From [Phormidium] sp. LEGE 05292 (GTDB lineage: Bacteria; Cyanobacteriota; Cyanobacteriia; Cyanobacteriales; Aerosakkonemataceae), in assembly GCF_015207735.1 (NCBI RefSeq), contig NZ_JADEWG010000011.1:1-64000 (forward strand): a stretch of 64,000 nucleotides of DNA, written 5' to 3'. Numbering within the stretch: position 1 is the stretch's first letter; every line of letters begins with the position of its first letter. The notes under the pieces are model-generated. The model was not told where the DNA came from. It made no database searches and saw only the letters and a program-made list of their open reading frames with translations. Made by a program: the position numbers and the translations under genes. Below, piece after piece: positions 15,466 through 23,781 of this stretch.

Positions 15466-15894
15466 CTATCTACCTCCAGACAACCCTAAAATACTAAATT
15501 CAATTTGGGGAACGTTCCGATACTTAAGCTGAAATAGCTTGTTATTATTCTCAAAGTCGATTTTGGCTTGCTGCAATTTCAAAACTGCATCTTTACCCTG
15601 TACCAGTAGTGACTCTCTATTAATCAAAGTCATGGCTTTTTCGTAACTTAAGTTATCGGTCGTTTGGATAACTTTTTGCTCAAGAATATCGTTGTCTAAC
15701 TTGGCTTTATCCAGTTGCAGTTTGGCACGTCTGATTAATTCTTTTGATGCTTCTACATCAATTTTTTTGGCTTCTAACTTGTTGGTTTCGATTTGTTCAT
15801 CACACAAGGTTTGCTCATACTTCAAACCTCTGATACGTTGCGAGACTACTTCAGTTTGATATTCAAATTCAAATGCTGTCATTGATTGCGGCAT
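15466..15894 (-). CDS. Coiled-coil protein, 142 aa
   Basis: An almost uninterrupted alpha-helical protein (residues about 10-125, rich in Glu, Lys, Leu and Gln) with a short Gly-containing tail (LGLSGGR). Start ATG 15894 overlaps the stop region of the upstream 82-aa membrane gene by one base. No family recognised. It belongs to the minus-strand plasmid cassette and is likely a structural partner of the neighbouring coiled-coil proteins. Confidence 0.65.
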   Translation of the reverse strand: MPQSMTAFEFEYQTEVVSQRIRGLKYEQTLCDEQIETNKLEAKKIDVEASKELIRRAKLQLDKAKLDNDILEQKVIQTTDNLSYEKAMTLINRESLLVQGKDAVLKLQQAKIDFENNNKLFQLKYRNVPQIEFSILGLSGGR

Positions 15895-16142
15895 TATTTA
15901 CCATCCTTTTTAAAGTATTGGTCACAAAACCTACGCGCCAAAGTATCTTTTCTTCTGATAAATTGCTTGTGGTTTTCGATTATTTGGTTGGCTTTGGCTA
16001 TTTCTGATTGTTGGGCTTTGAGTTCAGTATTAAGTCGTGATATTTCGATGTTCTGTTGCCCGTTTACCCAGAGACAGCCTGCAAAAAAGCCAATGATTGA
16101 TGCGGCGAAAAACCCGACTGATTGAAGGCTTAACACTTCCAT
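15894..16142 (-). CDS. Small single-pass membrane protein, 82 aa
   Basis: One N-terminal membrane segment (about 7-27, VGFFAASIIGFFAGCLWV) followed by a short coiled coil (32-60) and a basic tail (RRKDTLARRF). The layout is like phage or plasmid Rz/TraL-type small membrane proteins, but no family is recognised. It is third in the cassette and overlaps the following gene by one base. About 140 bases separate it from the upstream gene. That gap could hold a further small hydrophobic frame, but it lacks a clear start. Confidence 0.65.
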   Translation of the reverse strand: MEVLSLQSVGFFAASIIGFFAGCLWVNGQQNIEISRLNTELKAQQSEIAKANQIIENHKQFIRRKDTLARRFCDQYFKKDGK

Positions 16143-16281
16143 GATTCCTCCTTTGTCGGAGTTAACAATTCAATAATTCATTTTTTTTGAGTAATTTGCG
16201 GCCCAATTATGCGGATTAATTGAGGGGTAAATCTGATGATTACCATTGTTAAATTGCACAGAATTAGCGCCGCTATTACTA

Positions 16282-16788
16282 CTAAGATTGGACTAATATT
16301 TCGGCTTTTGATGTCTCCTCTGAACTTGAGAGCAACAAGGCATTTGATAAGCCATTTGTAGGCAGCGATAAAAAATTTTCTGACACTATCTCAAATTCAA
16401 CATCTAATGCCTGTTTTAAGTTCTCTAGTTTGGTTTTAGAACTGCTGTTGATTGTCCAGTCTCCTGAGTTGATGCGATTTACTGCTTTATCCACTGCTTT
16501 GCTGATTACGCCCTCTGCGATTCTGTCTCCCAAAATATCCGACAATGCTGCTAAAGAGTCCTGCAACTTGTCTCCATTGGCACTGTTGGCTGTTTGGCGA
16601 TCGCATTTTTCTGATTCAACTTCTGGGTTAACAGTTGTGGCATACCTGCGAGTGGCACTGGTAACTGTGGCACGTTGGTCTGATTTAAGAATGGACAGCA
16701 CTGCGTTCACGGCTTTATCAGTGGCAGTAATGCCATGCTTGGCTAATTGGGCTTCTATTTGCTGGCGACGGTTCTGTGATATAGACAT
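16282..16788 (-). CDS. Hypothetical cassette protein, 168 aa
   Basis: Soluble and Ser/Ala-rich. The N-terminal 50 residues look like a helical DNA- or protein-binding unit (NRRQQIEAQLAKHGITATDKAVNAVLSILKSDQRATVT). A central helix pair follows (LSDILGDRIAEGVISKAVDKAVNRI), with a low-complexity tail. No known domain. It lies 11 bases after the HTH gene at 16800-17051, in the same operon. A plasmid maintenance role is likely only from context. Confidence 0.6.
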   Translation of the reverse strand: MSISQNRRQQIEAQLAKHGITATDKAVNAVLSILKSDQRATVTSATRRYATTVNPEVESEKCDRQTANSANGDKLQDSLAALSDILGDRIAEGVISKAVDKAVNRINSGDWTINSSSKTKLENLKQALDVEFEIVSENFLSLPTNGLSNALLLSSSEETSKAEILVQS

Positions 16789-16799
16789 TGGCTTGATTC

Positions 16800-17051
16800 C
16801 TAAAATCCATTAACTCTGAGATATTCGGCGCAACGTTCAACGGGCATATTGTTGACGCGGCGTAACTCGCAAAACTTCTGCAACGCTGCTACGGCTTGAG
16901 GGGTAAAGCCAGGTTCACCCTTCTTTCTGTCGAACTCTTTGCCCAATTTGCGAGAAAGTAGGGCAGTATAGCGGCGTAAGGTGCGTTCTGAGATGTTTAG
17001 CATCTCGGTTACAGATTCAACTGAGTAATACTCGATAGTTGCGTAAGTCAT
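16800..17051 (-). CDS. MerR/excisionase-like HTH protein
   Basis: 83 aa with a winged helix-turn-helix near the N-terminus (YSVESVTEMLNISERTLRRY, 9-28) and a second helical region with an arginine pair. The size and order are those of MerR-like or AlpA-like small regulators. It is the first gene of the seven-gene minus-strand cassette and probably its regulator. The divergent spacer to the RHH gene at 17301 contains an inverted repeat (17211-17236) that may be its operator. Confidence 0.7.
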   Translation of the reverse strand: MTYATIEYYSVESVTEMLNISERTLRRYTALLSRKLGKEFDRKKGEPGFTPQAVAALQKFCELRRVNNMPVERCAEYLRVNGF

Positions 17052-17210
17052 AAGCGGTAAGGCTTTGAACTGATTTAAAGATTGGCAGTGAGTTGACCAA
17101 CCTTTGGCAATGGTTTGTCAATCCGTTGGACGTGGAAAGGGTACGGTCAGTCACCCGGACAGGCAGTGGTGTTTAAGTTGCCTCTTCACTGCCACAAGAT
17201 GAATGTATCA

Positions 17211-17236
17211 TAAATGCAACTAAATAGCTGCATTTA
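17211..17236. promoter_or_regulatory. Inverted repeat TAAATGCA/TGCATTTA in divergent spacer
   Basis: TAAATGCA (17211-17218) and TGCATTTA (17229-17236) form an 8-bp dyad with a 10-base spacer, between the divergent HTH and RHH genes. It is a plausible operator for either small regulator. Nearby, TTTGGCAATGGTTTGTCAA-like words around 17100 may add further sites. Confidence 0.4.
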
Positions 17237-17300
17237 AGTTGGTTAATGGCTGAAGTAAGGGATACGATTAAAGCAGGAAGTATGATTTAGGATTGAAAAT

Positions 17301-17474
17301 ATGGTTAAAGCTCAGATGTCAAAGCGAATCTCGGTGACATTGCCAGACCGAACGCACAGGCTTTTAGAACTTTTGGCTGAGAAGGAAGGGACTAGCCTCA
17401 GCGACTTGTCCAGTTACATTCTCAGAAAAGCTGTTGATTTGGCTCTTGAACGTGGCGAAATTAAAGATACTTAA
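17301..17474 (+). CDS. Ribbon-helix-helix (Arc/CopG-like) protein, 57 aa
   Basis: ATG 17301 to TAA 17472-17474. The strand SKRISVTLPDR is followed by a helix (THRLLELLAEKEG), the turn SLSD, and a second helix (LSSYILRKAVDLAL), the RHH fold of small plasmid repressors and partition proteins. It lies upstream of the rep gene on the same strand and divergent from the plasmid cassette. Copy-number control or autorepression is likely from family and place. Confidence 0.75.
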   Translation: MVKAQMSKRISVTLPDRTHRLLELLAEKEGTSLSDLSSYILRKAVDLALERGEIKDT

Positions 17475-17525
17475 GGCAAGTGAAGCCAAAAGTAGGATCG
17501 TCGTTATCAGAAGGAGATGAAACAA

Positions 17526-17651
17526 ATGCGAGAAATGCAGATTGAAATTAGGGGCAAAAAAACAGTGAAGGAAAGATCATTCACTTTGGTTAACGGTGAA
17601 AAACATTATCCCAGTGGCCCTCACGGACGAAACAGATACAAGTTCCCTTAA
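17526..17651 (+). CDS. Small basic hypothetical protein, 41 aa
   Basis: ATG 17526 to TAA 17649-17651. It has a near-ideal ribosome binding site, AGAAGGAGATG, 6-10 bases ahead, which is the main support. The product is basic and polar (IEIRGKKTVKERSFTLVNGEK...GPHGRNRYKF) with no known domain. It follows the RHH gene by 51 bases and may share its transcript. Confidence 0.5.
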   Translation: MREMQIEIRGKKTVKERSFTLVNGEKHYPSGPHGRNRYKFP

Positions 17652-17897
17652 CCTAACTTTACAATGTAAAACTTTTTTCGGATTTCCTAGATTTTGCTTT
17701 GATCGTGGATAACGCAGGGGAACGAACAGTACCTTTGCACTACCCCAAAAGCAGAAAAGGAGCAGCAATCGCAGACGACTACTACCCCAAGCTTATTAAA
17801 ATAACACTCTCAGTGTAGTAGTTCTTAATTAACAATTACTAATTGGTAAAAAGAAAAGTCTGCGGTTGCGAAAAACAAACAAGAGGGATCGCAACCT
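17652..17897. other. Intergenic region with dyads upstream of rep
   Basis: No gene seen. ACTACTAC and GTAGTAGT pair across about 29 bases near 17785-17823, and GGTTGCG/CGCAACC pair near 17863-17894. It is a candidate for rep control or part of an origin, but no iterons are evident. Confidence 0.3.
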
Positions 17898-18098
17898 ATG
17901 AATATTATAAAACAATCGTTCGATAAAAATCATACTACATCGAATTACCGTAAATTTAATAGCAAGCTCGGCAATATCAAAAGCACTCAGCCACTCAATT
18001 GCAGTTGTTTTCAAGTAGTCGATGCCAATTATTACCAGTGCCGGGAAAGTGGCGACAGATTGGTGAGGAAGAATTTTGGGGGTGAAAGCCATGAGTAA
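17898..18098 (+). CDS. Possible 66-aa leader frame overlapping rep start
   Basis: This open frame ends at TGA 18096-18098, overlapping the preferred rep start ATG 18091 by eight bases, an arrangement that would couple rep translation to a leader. The peptide is polar with three Cys (CSCFQVVDANYYQC). There is no strong ribosome binding site and no family. Confidence 0.3.
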   Translation: MNIIKQSFDKNHTTSNYRKFNSKLGNIKSTQPLNCSCFQVVDANYYQCRESGDRLVRKNFGGESHE

Positions 18099-21000
18099 GT
18101 TCATCCCTACTAAACGACACAACCCTTGCCCCATTTGTGAAAACACTACTGGCAAATGCAGAAGTAAGCAAGATGGCGATCGAGAGTTTATCCTTTGCAT
18201 GACCTTTAGCGATGCCAAACTTAGTGAGGTAATCAACGGACTAAAGTGTATTCGAGAGCGGGGAACAAGTAACTGGTCAACTTGGACGCTCGACAATACC
18301 CAAGAATGGACTGAACAACAAAGGACACAATGGAACCGACGCAAGCAAGAAAAAGCACAGAGAAAGGCGCAAGATGTTGCCGCGATCAAATCCAGATCGC
18401 TCAGTGCCACTGAACGCGATGCTGGTTATCGTGCCATACTAGATCAACTGGAATTACATCCAACCGATAGAACCGATTTGCTTAGTCGAGGATTTACGGA
18501 AGAAGAAATCATTGCTTCTGGCTTCAAATCAGTCCAGCGTTATCAGCGCTTAAAGACCCTTGTTAACCCGTTACTTCCAGGCGTAACCAAGGGCGGAACG
18601 CAGCTAATTACCGCAGACGATGGTTATCTGTGTCCAGTTCGGAACGTTTCAGGGCAGATAGTTGGCTGTCAGGTCAGATGGCGTAATCCAGCTGATGGTA
18701 ATCGCTACGCTTGGTTAAGTGGTAATGGGAACGTGCTGCACTTCTTCCCAGATGGCTCAGAAGGTGAGTTACCTTTGGCGATTCATTTCCCAGTTAAAGA
18801 AAAAGCCAAGGAAGTTTCCTTAATCGAAGGTACAGGTGCTAAACCGTTTCTCGCAGCAAATCGCCTTAGCAGCGTCGTTATCGGTGCTGCGGGTGGATTG
18901 TGGTTAGCAAGTCGTCAAACTCTAAAGAATGCCTTAGAAGTCGTCACAGAAGGCAATAAGGTAATAATCATTGTTTATCCCGATGCTGGCGATGTCATCA
19001 ACCCTCAAGTAATGAATCGCTGGCGTAATACCATCGAGTATTTACAGCAGTTGGGTTATGAAATTGCGGTTAAATGGTGGAATCAAATCACCAAAGACAG
19101 TCCTGATATTGATGAATTATCCGACCTTTCCCAGATTAAAACTATCAGCGTTAAGGAGTTTTTTGACCTACCAAAAAGCACAGAAGTTAGACAAGCAATT
19201 CGCACCGGGAAAGCTTGGGAACTATGGCGTAAAGCTAAACAGTTTACTGGTGATATTAATATCACCAGTCGCTACATATCGGGTGTTATCGAAACACCTA
19301 AAAGCGGTAACTGTACCTGCATTAACTCAGGGTTAGGCAGTGGGAAAACTACTCTGCTTTATCAACTACTTAAAGAGAATCCCGCTCAAGGTGTTATCTT
19401 TTTTGGTGCTAGGAATAATCTGTTAAGACAGTTTTGTGGTGAGACTGGTACTTATCACCTACAAGACGATTTAAAAGGCGATAAATACGGTGAACTGCTT
19501 TTAGCAGATCCCCAATCTAAAGTTGCTTGCTGCATTGATTCAATAATACACTTCCATGCTACTTATTTTGATGAAAAAATATTAATTTTAGATGAATTTG
19601 AGGCTACGTATAAGCAGTTATTAATGGCTAATACTGCTGTCTCTCAATGGCGACAAACAGCAGGAAAATTATTAATTGAAGCCTTCAGTAGATGTGAACG
19701 GATTGTGATTTTAGATGGGGGTTTAAAAGATTCTACAGTCGCATCTCTGGAGGAAATTTTTGCTAATCGTGGCATTGCTAAAAAGATTGTCAAAATCAAA
19801 AACCTTGATAATTCCCTAACATCTAACAAAGTCAGGTTTTACATTGGTGCAGAAACCAATGGAGAACTTAACGGAAATAATACTTCAGTCTTCAAAAAGT
19901 ACATTTTAGAAAATGCTGGAGATGCCCCATTCGTAGTAGTTGCAGATAGTCAGATTTTCTTAGAAGCACTAGAGGAAAAGCTGATTCAATTAGGATTAAA
20001 AGGGTTAAGGATTGACAGCACTACTACCAACAGAGAAGAGGTATCAATATTCCTCAAAAATGCCGATGCACCAAAGGAATGGATCTTATTAAATGAACCA
20101 AACTATTTATTACTTTCTCCCTCGCTTGAGAACGGAGGAAATATTGACATTCCTGGTTACTTTAAAAATATCTTTGGTTACTTCTGTGGCGTGCTTTTGG
20201 TTGATGAACAGTTGCAAATATTACGCAGGGTAAGAGATAGTGAAGCGCTTATTCATGTGTACTGTAAGCCAGTAGGAATGAATTCTAATGGTTCTGTTTC
20301 TACCTCTCCTTTTCCTCATGAAATTGAAGCTACACTAAAAGAATTTATGGATGATTGTGCTAATGCAGCATTTGAGGGATTGGACTTGAAAGAAGCACTG
20401 AATAAACTTGTGCAAAACCTAACTAATACGGCAGCTAAAAGCGAGTTTTTTAAGCATGAATGTAAGCTGAGAGCTATTGCTAATCATGAGAGATTCAACC
20501 TGAGAGAATGTCTTTATGAAGCCTTAGAGAATAAGGGTTATGATGTTGAGCCTTTCTCTGAAATAAAAACTGATGACCCGATTAAAGAATTTGAGGAAGA
20601 AGTTAAAGATAAAAACTCTAAAAATATCGCAGAATCAGAAGATGTTACTACAGAAAAGGCTGAGGAAATTAACAGGAATCCTAGAGCTAGTCAAGAGGAT
20701 AAATGGAAGGCTACGCGGCGCAAATACCTAGACCGACTACCAGGAATTGAAAAAGTTATGGTTGAGGTTACAGTAACAAAAACCGAAGAAATTGTTGAGG
20801 CAGATGGTAATACTAAAACAGTTCAAACTGAAGAAGAAGTTAAAGTTCCTTTATTTGATGCAAACTTTGTTAGGATGGTTCACTACGATGACAAGACAAT
20901 GATTAGTAGACTGGAAACGTTACACTTCCTAAAACATCCTGAACAAGCAAAGATACTGCAACAAAATCGCTGGTACAAGATGCTAGAGCCTACCATTGAT

Positions 21001-21963
21001 GAAAATCCTAGACCGTTTAATTTATCAACTGGATATCGTTCCCTACTGTTAAAAGTTAATGCGTTGAATGAGATAGGAATTACTAAATTTTTTGAGCCTG
21101 GTAAAACTTGGACTTCTCAAGATGCTGACGTAATTAAAGCTTGGCAGAAGGCAAAAAACCCGAAAATTGTCAGGGCGATCGCAGTGAAACCAGGTAAAGA
21201 TACACCAGTCGCTTTTTTAGGTCGGTTGCTCAAGTCGTTAGGTTTTAGCACAGAAAGCCAGAGAGGAAGTGATGGGAACAGAGAAAGAGTTTATTGGGTA
21301 AAAGAGTCACCATTTGACAACCAGACGGCTTTAGCAATGCTGGAATGTATCGCCACTCGGATTAATACTCAGATTGCTCAAACCGAGACTAAGGACTTCA
21401 GTGTATTTGTGCCATCGACTAAACCGACTGTGGCAACTGCTCCGATTGTCAAGCCAGTGGAAGAAATTAACCCATATCAAGAGTTAACGGATATGTTAGC
21501 GGCGGCGGGAAGTTTGGCAGGTGTGAGAGCGCTGGTCAGTGAGTACACTTGGGAATGTTGTGACGCGGCGGTTAGTTTTGCTCCCATCGAGTTGAGAGGG
21601 CAGTTGAATCAATGGTTAAGGCAGATTAAGCTTGAGCCAGTAGCAGTTGAGCCAGTGCCAGTAGTTGAGTCGGCTGCTCCATTGGTAGAGGCTCCAGTGG
21701 AAGAGGCGATTCCCGAAGGGATCGCTGCGCTCTTCGCCAAAGTTGAGGCAGAATCCGAAGTTAAGCCGTTGGTTCCAATTGGATCGGAGGTGTGGATATT
21801 GAAAGAAGGGAGATGGAAGGGCTTTAGCGGCAAGGTCGATAAGATTCTGAGCAGTATTGCGGTTAGATGCCAAATCACGGTTGCTGGTTTTAGGAGTTGG
21901 GTTGAGTTGGCGGCAGGTGAGTTCACTATGGATTGGTATGAATTTAAGAGGTGTATTGGGTGA
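18091..21963 (+). CDS. Plasmid replication protein, CyRepA1 family (DUF3854)
   Basis: This replication initiator of cyanobacterial plasmids (about 1290 aa) combines an N-terminal zinc-finger-like motif (NPCPICENTTGKC), a DUF3854/TOPRIM-like region (about 90-330, ending VIIIVYPDAGD), and a helicase-like ATPase with Walker A GLGSGKTTL near residue 415 and a DEFEA Walker B/DEAD-like box near 500. The long C-terminal part is acidic and Val/Pro-rich. ATG 18091 (GGGGG upstream) fits better than TTG 18076. The sequence coding IPEGIAALFAK near 21713-21740 matches a small dispersed repeat and sits in a linker. It is the strongest evidence that the window is an extrachromosomal replicon. Confidence 0.88.
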   Translation: MSKFIPTKRHNPCPICENTTGKCRSKQDGDREFILCMTFSDAKLSEVINGLKCIRERGTSNWSTWTLDNTQEWTEQQRTQWNRRKQEKAQRKAQDVAAIKSRSLSATERDAGYRAILDQLELHPTDRTDLLSRGFTEEEIIASGFKSVQRYQRLKTLVNPLLPGVTKGGTQLITADDGYLCPVRNVSGQIVGCQVRWRNPADGNRYAWLSGNGNVLHFFPDGSEGELPLAIHFPVKEKAKEVSLIEGTGAKPFLAANRLSSVVIGAAGGLWLASRQTLKNALEVVTEGNKVIIIVYPDAGDVINPQVMNRWRNTIEYLQQLGYEIAVKWWNQITKDSPDIDELSDLSQIKTISVKEFFDLPKSTEVRQAIRTGKAWELWRKAKQFTGDINITSRYISGVIETPKSGNCTCINSGLGSGKTTLLYQLLKENPAQGVIFFGARNNLLRQFCGETGTYHLQDDLKGDKYGELLLADPQSKVACCIDSIIHFHATYFDEKILILDEFEATYKQLLMANTAVSQWRQTAGKLLIEAFSRCERIVILDGGLKDSTVASLEEIFANRGIAKKIVKIKNLDNSLTSNKVRFYIGAETNGELNGNNTSVFKKYILENAGDAPFVVVADSQIFLEALEEKLIQLGLKGLRIDSTTTNREEVSIFLKNADAPKEWILLNEPNYLLLSPSLENGGNIDIPGYFKNIFGYFCGVLLVDEQLQILRRVRDSEALIHVYCKPVGMNSNGSVSTSPFPHEIEATLKEFMDDCANAAFEGLDLKEALNKLVQNLTNTAAKSEFFKHECKLRAIANHERFNLRECLYEALENKGYDVEPFSEIKTDDPIKEFEEEVKDKNSKNIAESEDVTTEKAEEINRNPRASQEDKWKATRRKYLDRLPGIEKVMVEVTVTKTEEIVEADGNTKTVQTEEEVKVPLFDANFVRMVHYDDKTMISRLETLHFLKHPEQAKILQQNRWYKMLEPTIDENPRPFNLSTGYRSLLLKVNALNEIGITKFFEPGKTWTSQDADVIKAWQKAKNPKIVRAIAVKPGKDTPVAFLGRLLKSLGFSTESQRGSDGNRERVYWVKESPFDNQTALAMLECIATRINTQIAQTETKDFSVFVPSTKPTVATAPIVKPVEEINPYQELTDMLAAAGSLAGVRALVSEYTWECCDAAVSFAPIELRGQLNQWLRQIKLEPVAVEPVPVVESAAPLVEAPVEEAIPEGIAALFAKVEAESEVKPLVPIGSEVWILKEGRWKGFSGKVDKILSSIAVRCQITVAGFRSWVELAAGEFTMDWYEFKRCIG

Positions 21964-21979
21964 AAAGCTATCAGGAATT

Positions 21980-22193
21980 AAGGTTGTGAGTGGTTGGGGT
22001 GTGGAGTGGAGTGAATATATTCCCCCAAGCGTTGTAACAAAGCAATTTGCTCTGCAAGTTCTTCCTGAATATTTTCGCTTAAATCTGGATCTGCTTTGAC
22101 TACTGTCTCAATTTGTTTAAGGAGTTTATTAACGTCTTATTGTAAGTCTTTAAGAAGAGTTTTGCATTGTTCTTGGCTATCTTGCTGAATCAT
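21980..22193 (-). pseudogene. Remnant of a small helical protein, in-frame stop
   Basis: From ATG 22193 the frame reads MIQQDSQEQCKTLLKDLQ, then TAA (22137-22139), and continues open in the same frame (DVNKLLKQIETVVKADPDLSENIQEELAEQ) to a stop at about 21980. The continuity of a helical protein across the stop indicates a recently broken gene. The product resembles short helical tails of cyanobacterial effector-associated proteins. Function unknown. Confidence 0.45.
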
Positions 22194-22369
22194 AAGACTG
22201 CTTTTTGTTGATTTATTTGGATCGAATCTTATAAGCTAATCTACATATTATTTAAGAGAATAGATTGCTACATATAAAGCGAGTACTGCTGCTCAAGCAT
22301 TTAGCAATTAATCAGTATGCTGTAACAGCATTACCCACCTTAAATTATTACTAATCAAACCGCTTTGAA

Positions 22370-23347
22370 CTAACTGTTAGTAACTAGCAGTTGGCAAAGC
22401 GCATCTAACCTTTTCTCCTCGTTATTCAGAATTCGCCGTGCTAAATCTTCAAGGTAGTTAATATTTCGCTCGCTCGCATCATCCATGCGATCGCCCATAT
22501 CTTGTTGAAGCTCTTGCAAATTTATTTGAAAGCGATAGTAATGGGTGTTGTTATTTTCAGCAGACAATAACATATTCATTTGATAATCTACTGCATCGCT
22601 GACCCCATCAAAGACCACATTGAGAATGGGTTGTGCCCATTGTAATTGTCCCCAATCTTTTACCTGCTTATATTCCAGTTGATTTGTAAGTTGTCCAGTA
22701 CCGATCGAGACGACTAAAAATTTAGTGGCATCTTGATGCAGAGTTTTTGCTTCAACGTAGGCGGACATAGCTGGATTATTAGCAAAAACGCCACCATCAA
22801 CCAATAAATATGTTCGGTCAGATGCCTGAAGTTGTAAGGGTTCAAAATACGTAGGTGCAGCGGAAGTTGCGCGTGCGACTTCTGCCATTTTGAAGTTGCG
22901 GTTCGGCTTTGTAATGGCGTTGGAGCGTTTAAAGAAAAAGGTATCGCGCTGCTTGAGGTCATAACTTGTAATCAAGACTTCTGTCAGAGCTTGATTCAAA
23001 CGAGTTTCACCAAAGTACTTGTGTAAAACCTCTTCTAGAGGCTTTGAGGGATATTTTTCGTCTATGAGGGCTTTGATCTCATTAAAAATATTTGAAGGAA
23101 AAATTGTTCTCCCCTCTTCTTTGTACAAATCGACTAAATCGCGAGCAGTATATTGAGGTTTACGCTCTTCATTGGGTTTAGTCAGCCCCAAAGCTAAAAT
23201 TCCCCCCGTTGAAGTTCCAGCAATCAGGTCGAACAAGTCAGCAACGCGCTTTTCTGTGCGCTCTTCTATTTCGGCTAAAATTATCGCTGGAATAATGCCT
23301 CGAATACCGCCGCCATCGATTGATAAAATTTTAATTGTATTCGACAT
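22370..23347 (-). CDS. Patatin-like phospholipase
   Basis: Lipid acyl hydrolase of the patatin/cPLA2 fold, 325 aa. Oxyanion loop DGGGIRG (11-17), nucleophile Ser in GTSTG (about 44-48), and catalytic Asp in DGGVFANNP (about 183-191): the full Ser-Asp dyad and all patatin blocks are present. There is no signal peptide, so it acts on cytoplasmic membranes or is delivered by lysis or injection. Such enzymes serve as membrane-degrading effectors in CBASS, but no cyclase is adjacent here. It follows a 53-aa gene by 71 bases and neighbours two peptidoglycan enzymes, which suggests a group of envelope-attacking proteins. Confidence 0.92.
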   Translation of the reverse strand: MSNTIKILSIDGGGIRGIIPAIILAEIEERTEKRVADLFDLIAGTSTGGILALGLTKPNEERKPQYTARDLVDLYKEEGRTIFPSNIFNEIKALIDEKYPSKPLEEVLHKYFGETRLNQALTEVLITSYDLKQRDTFFFKRSNAITKPNRNFKMAEVARATSAAPTYFEPLQLQASDRTYLLVDGGVFANNPAMSAYVEAKTLHQDATKFLVVSIGTGQLTNQLEYKQVKDWGQLQWAQPILNVVFDGVSDAVDYQMNMLLSAENNNTHYYRFQINLQELQQDMGDRMDDASERNINYLEDLARRILNNEEKRLDALCQLLVTNS

Positions 23348-23418
23348 ACTGTTTCCTCCACAATATTCTCAGTTTGAAAACGAACTTTTACATCAAATCA
23401 AAGCTATGGTTTTATCAA

Positions 23419-23580
23419 CTAGGAAAAAGGAATAAAACTTCTATACATGAAGTGGTATAGTTCATCGAGCAAGACTTGTAACCTATTAACATCACCTGAG
23501 TTCACTGCTTCGTAAATAGCAAGGGCAAATTCATCAGGCAATGATATCTGCTGTTGAGGTTGGATCGGGTCGTGACTCAT
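23419..23580 (-). CDS. Small acidic helical protein, 53 aa
   Basis: ATG 23580 to TAG 23419-23421. The peptide MSHDPIQPQQQISLPDEF.. is followed by an amphipathic helix (ALAIYEAVNSGDVNRLQVLLDELYHFMYRS). It is directly upstream of the patatin gene on the same strand, so it may be an operon partner or immunity/regulatory peptide. It is too short for the usual cut-off, and no family is known. Confidence 0.5.
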   Translation of the reverse strand: MSHDPIQPQQQISLPDEFALAIYEAVNSGDVNRLQVLLDELYHFMYRSFIPFS

Positions 23581-23781
23581 GTGAGTATTTCCTTAGTAGA
23601 TAGTTTTTCCAAGTAGCTTGGCTGAAATAGGAAATTTCAACCAAATGTATTCATCGCGTCCAACTGGGTTAACAAAAATTTGTTGATTTCGTTTCGAGCC
23701 ATTCCCAGAAATTATCAGTACTGAATAGGTTAAATCGATGGAAAACAATAGTTCTGGGGATTTATTAAAGAAGAGCTTTGT

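Noticed and set aside
16143..16281. Small hydrophobic frame on the minus strand (LVVIAALILCNLTMVIIRF)
   Set aside because: It looks membrane-like but has no acceptable start codon upstream of the hydrophobic part.
22221..22240. Second telomere-like core TCTTATAAGCT
   Set aside because: The match to the telomere core is limited to about nine bases and has no flanking dyad.
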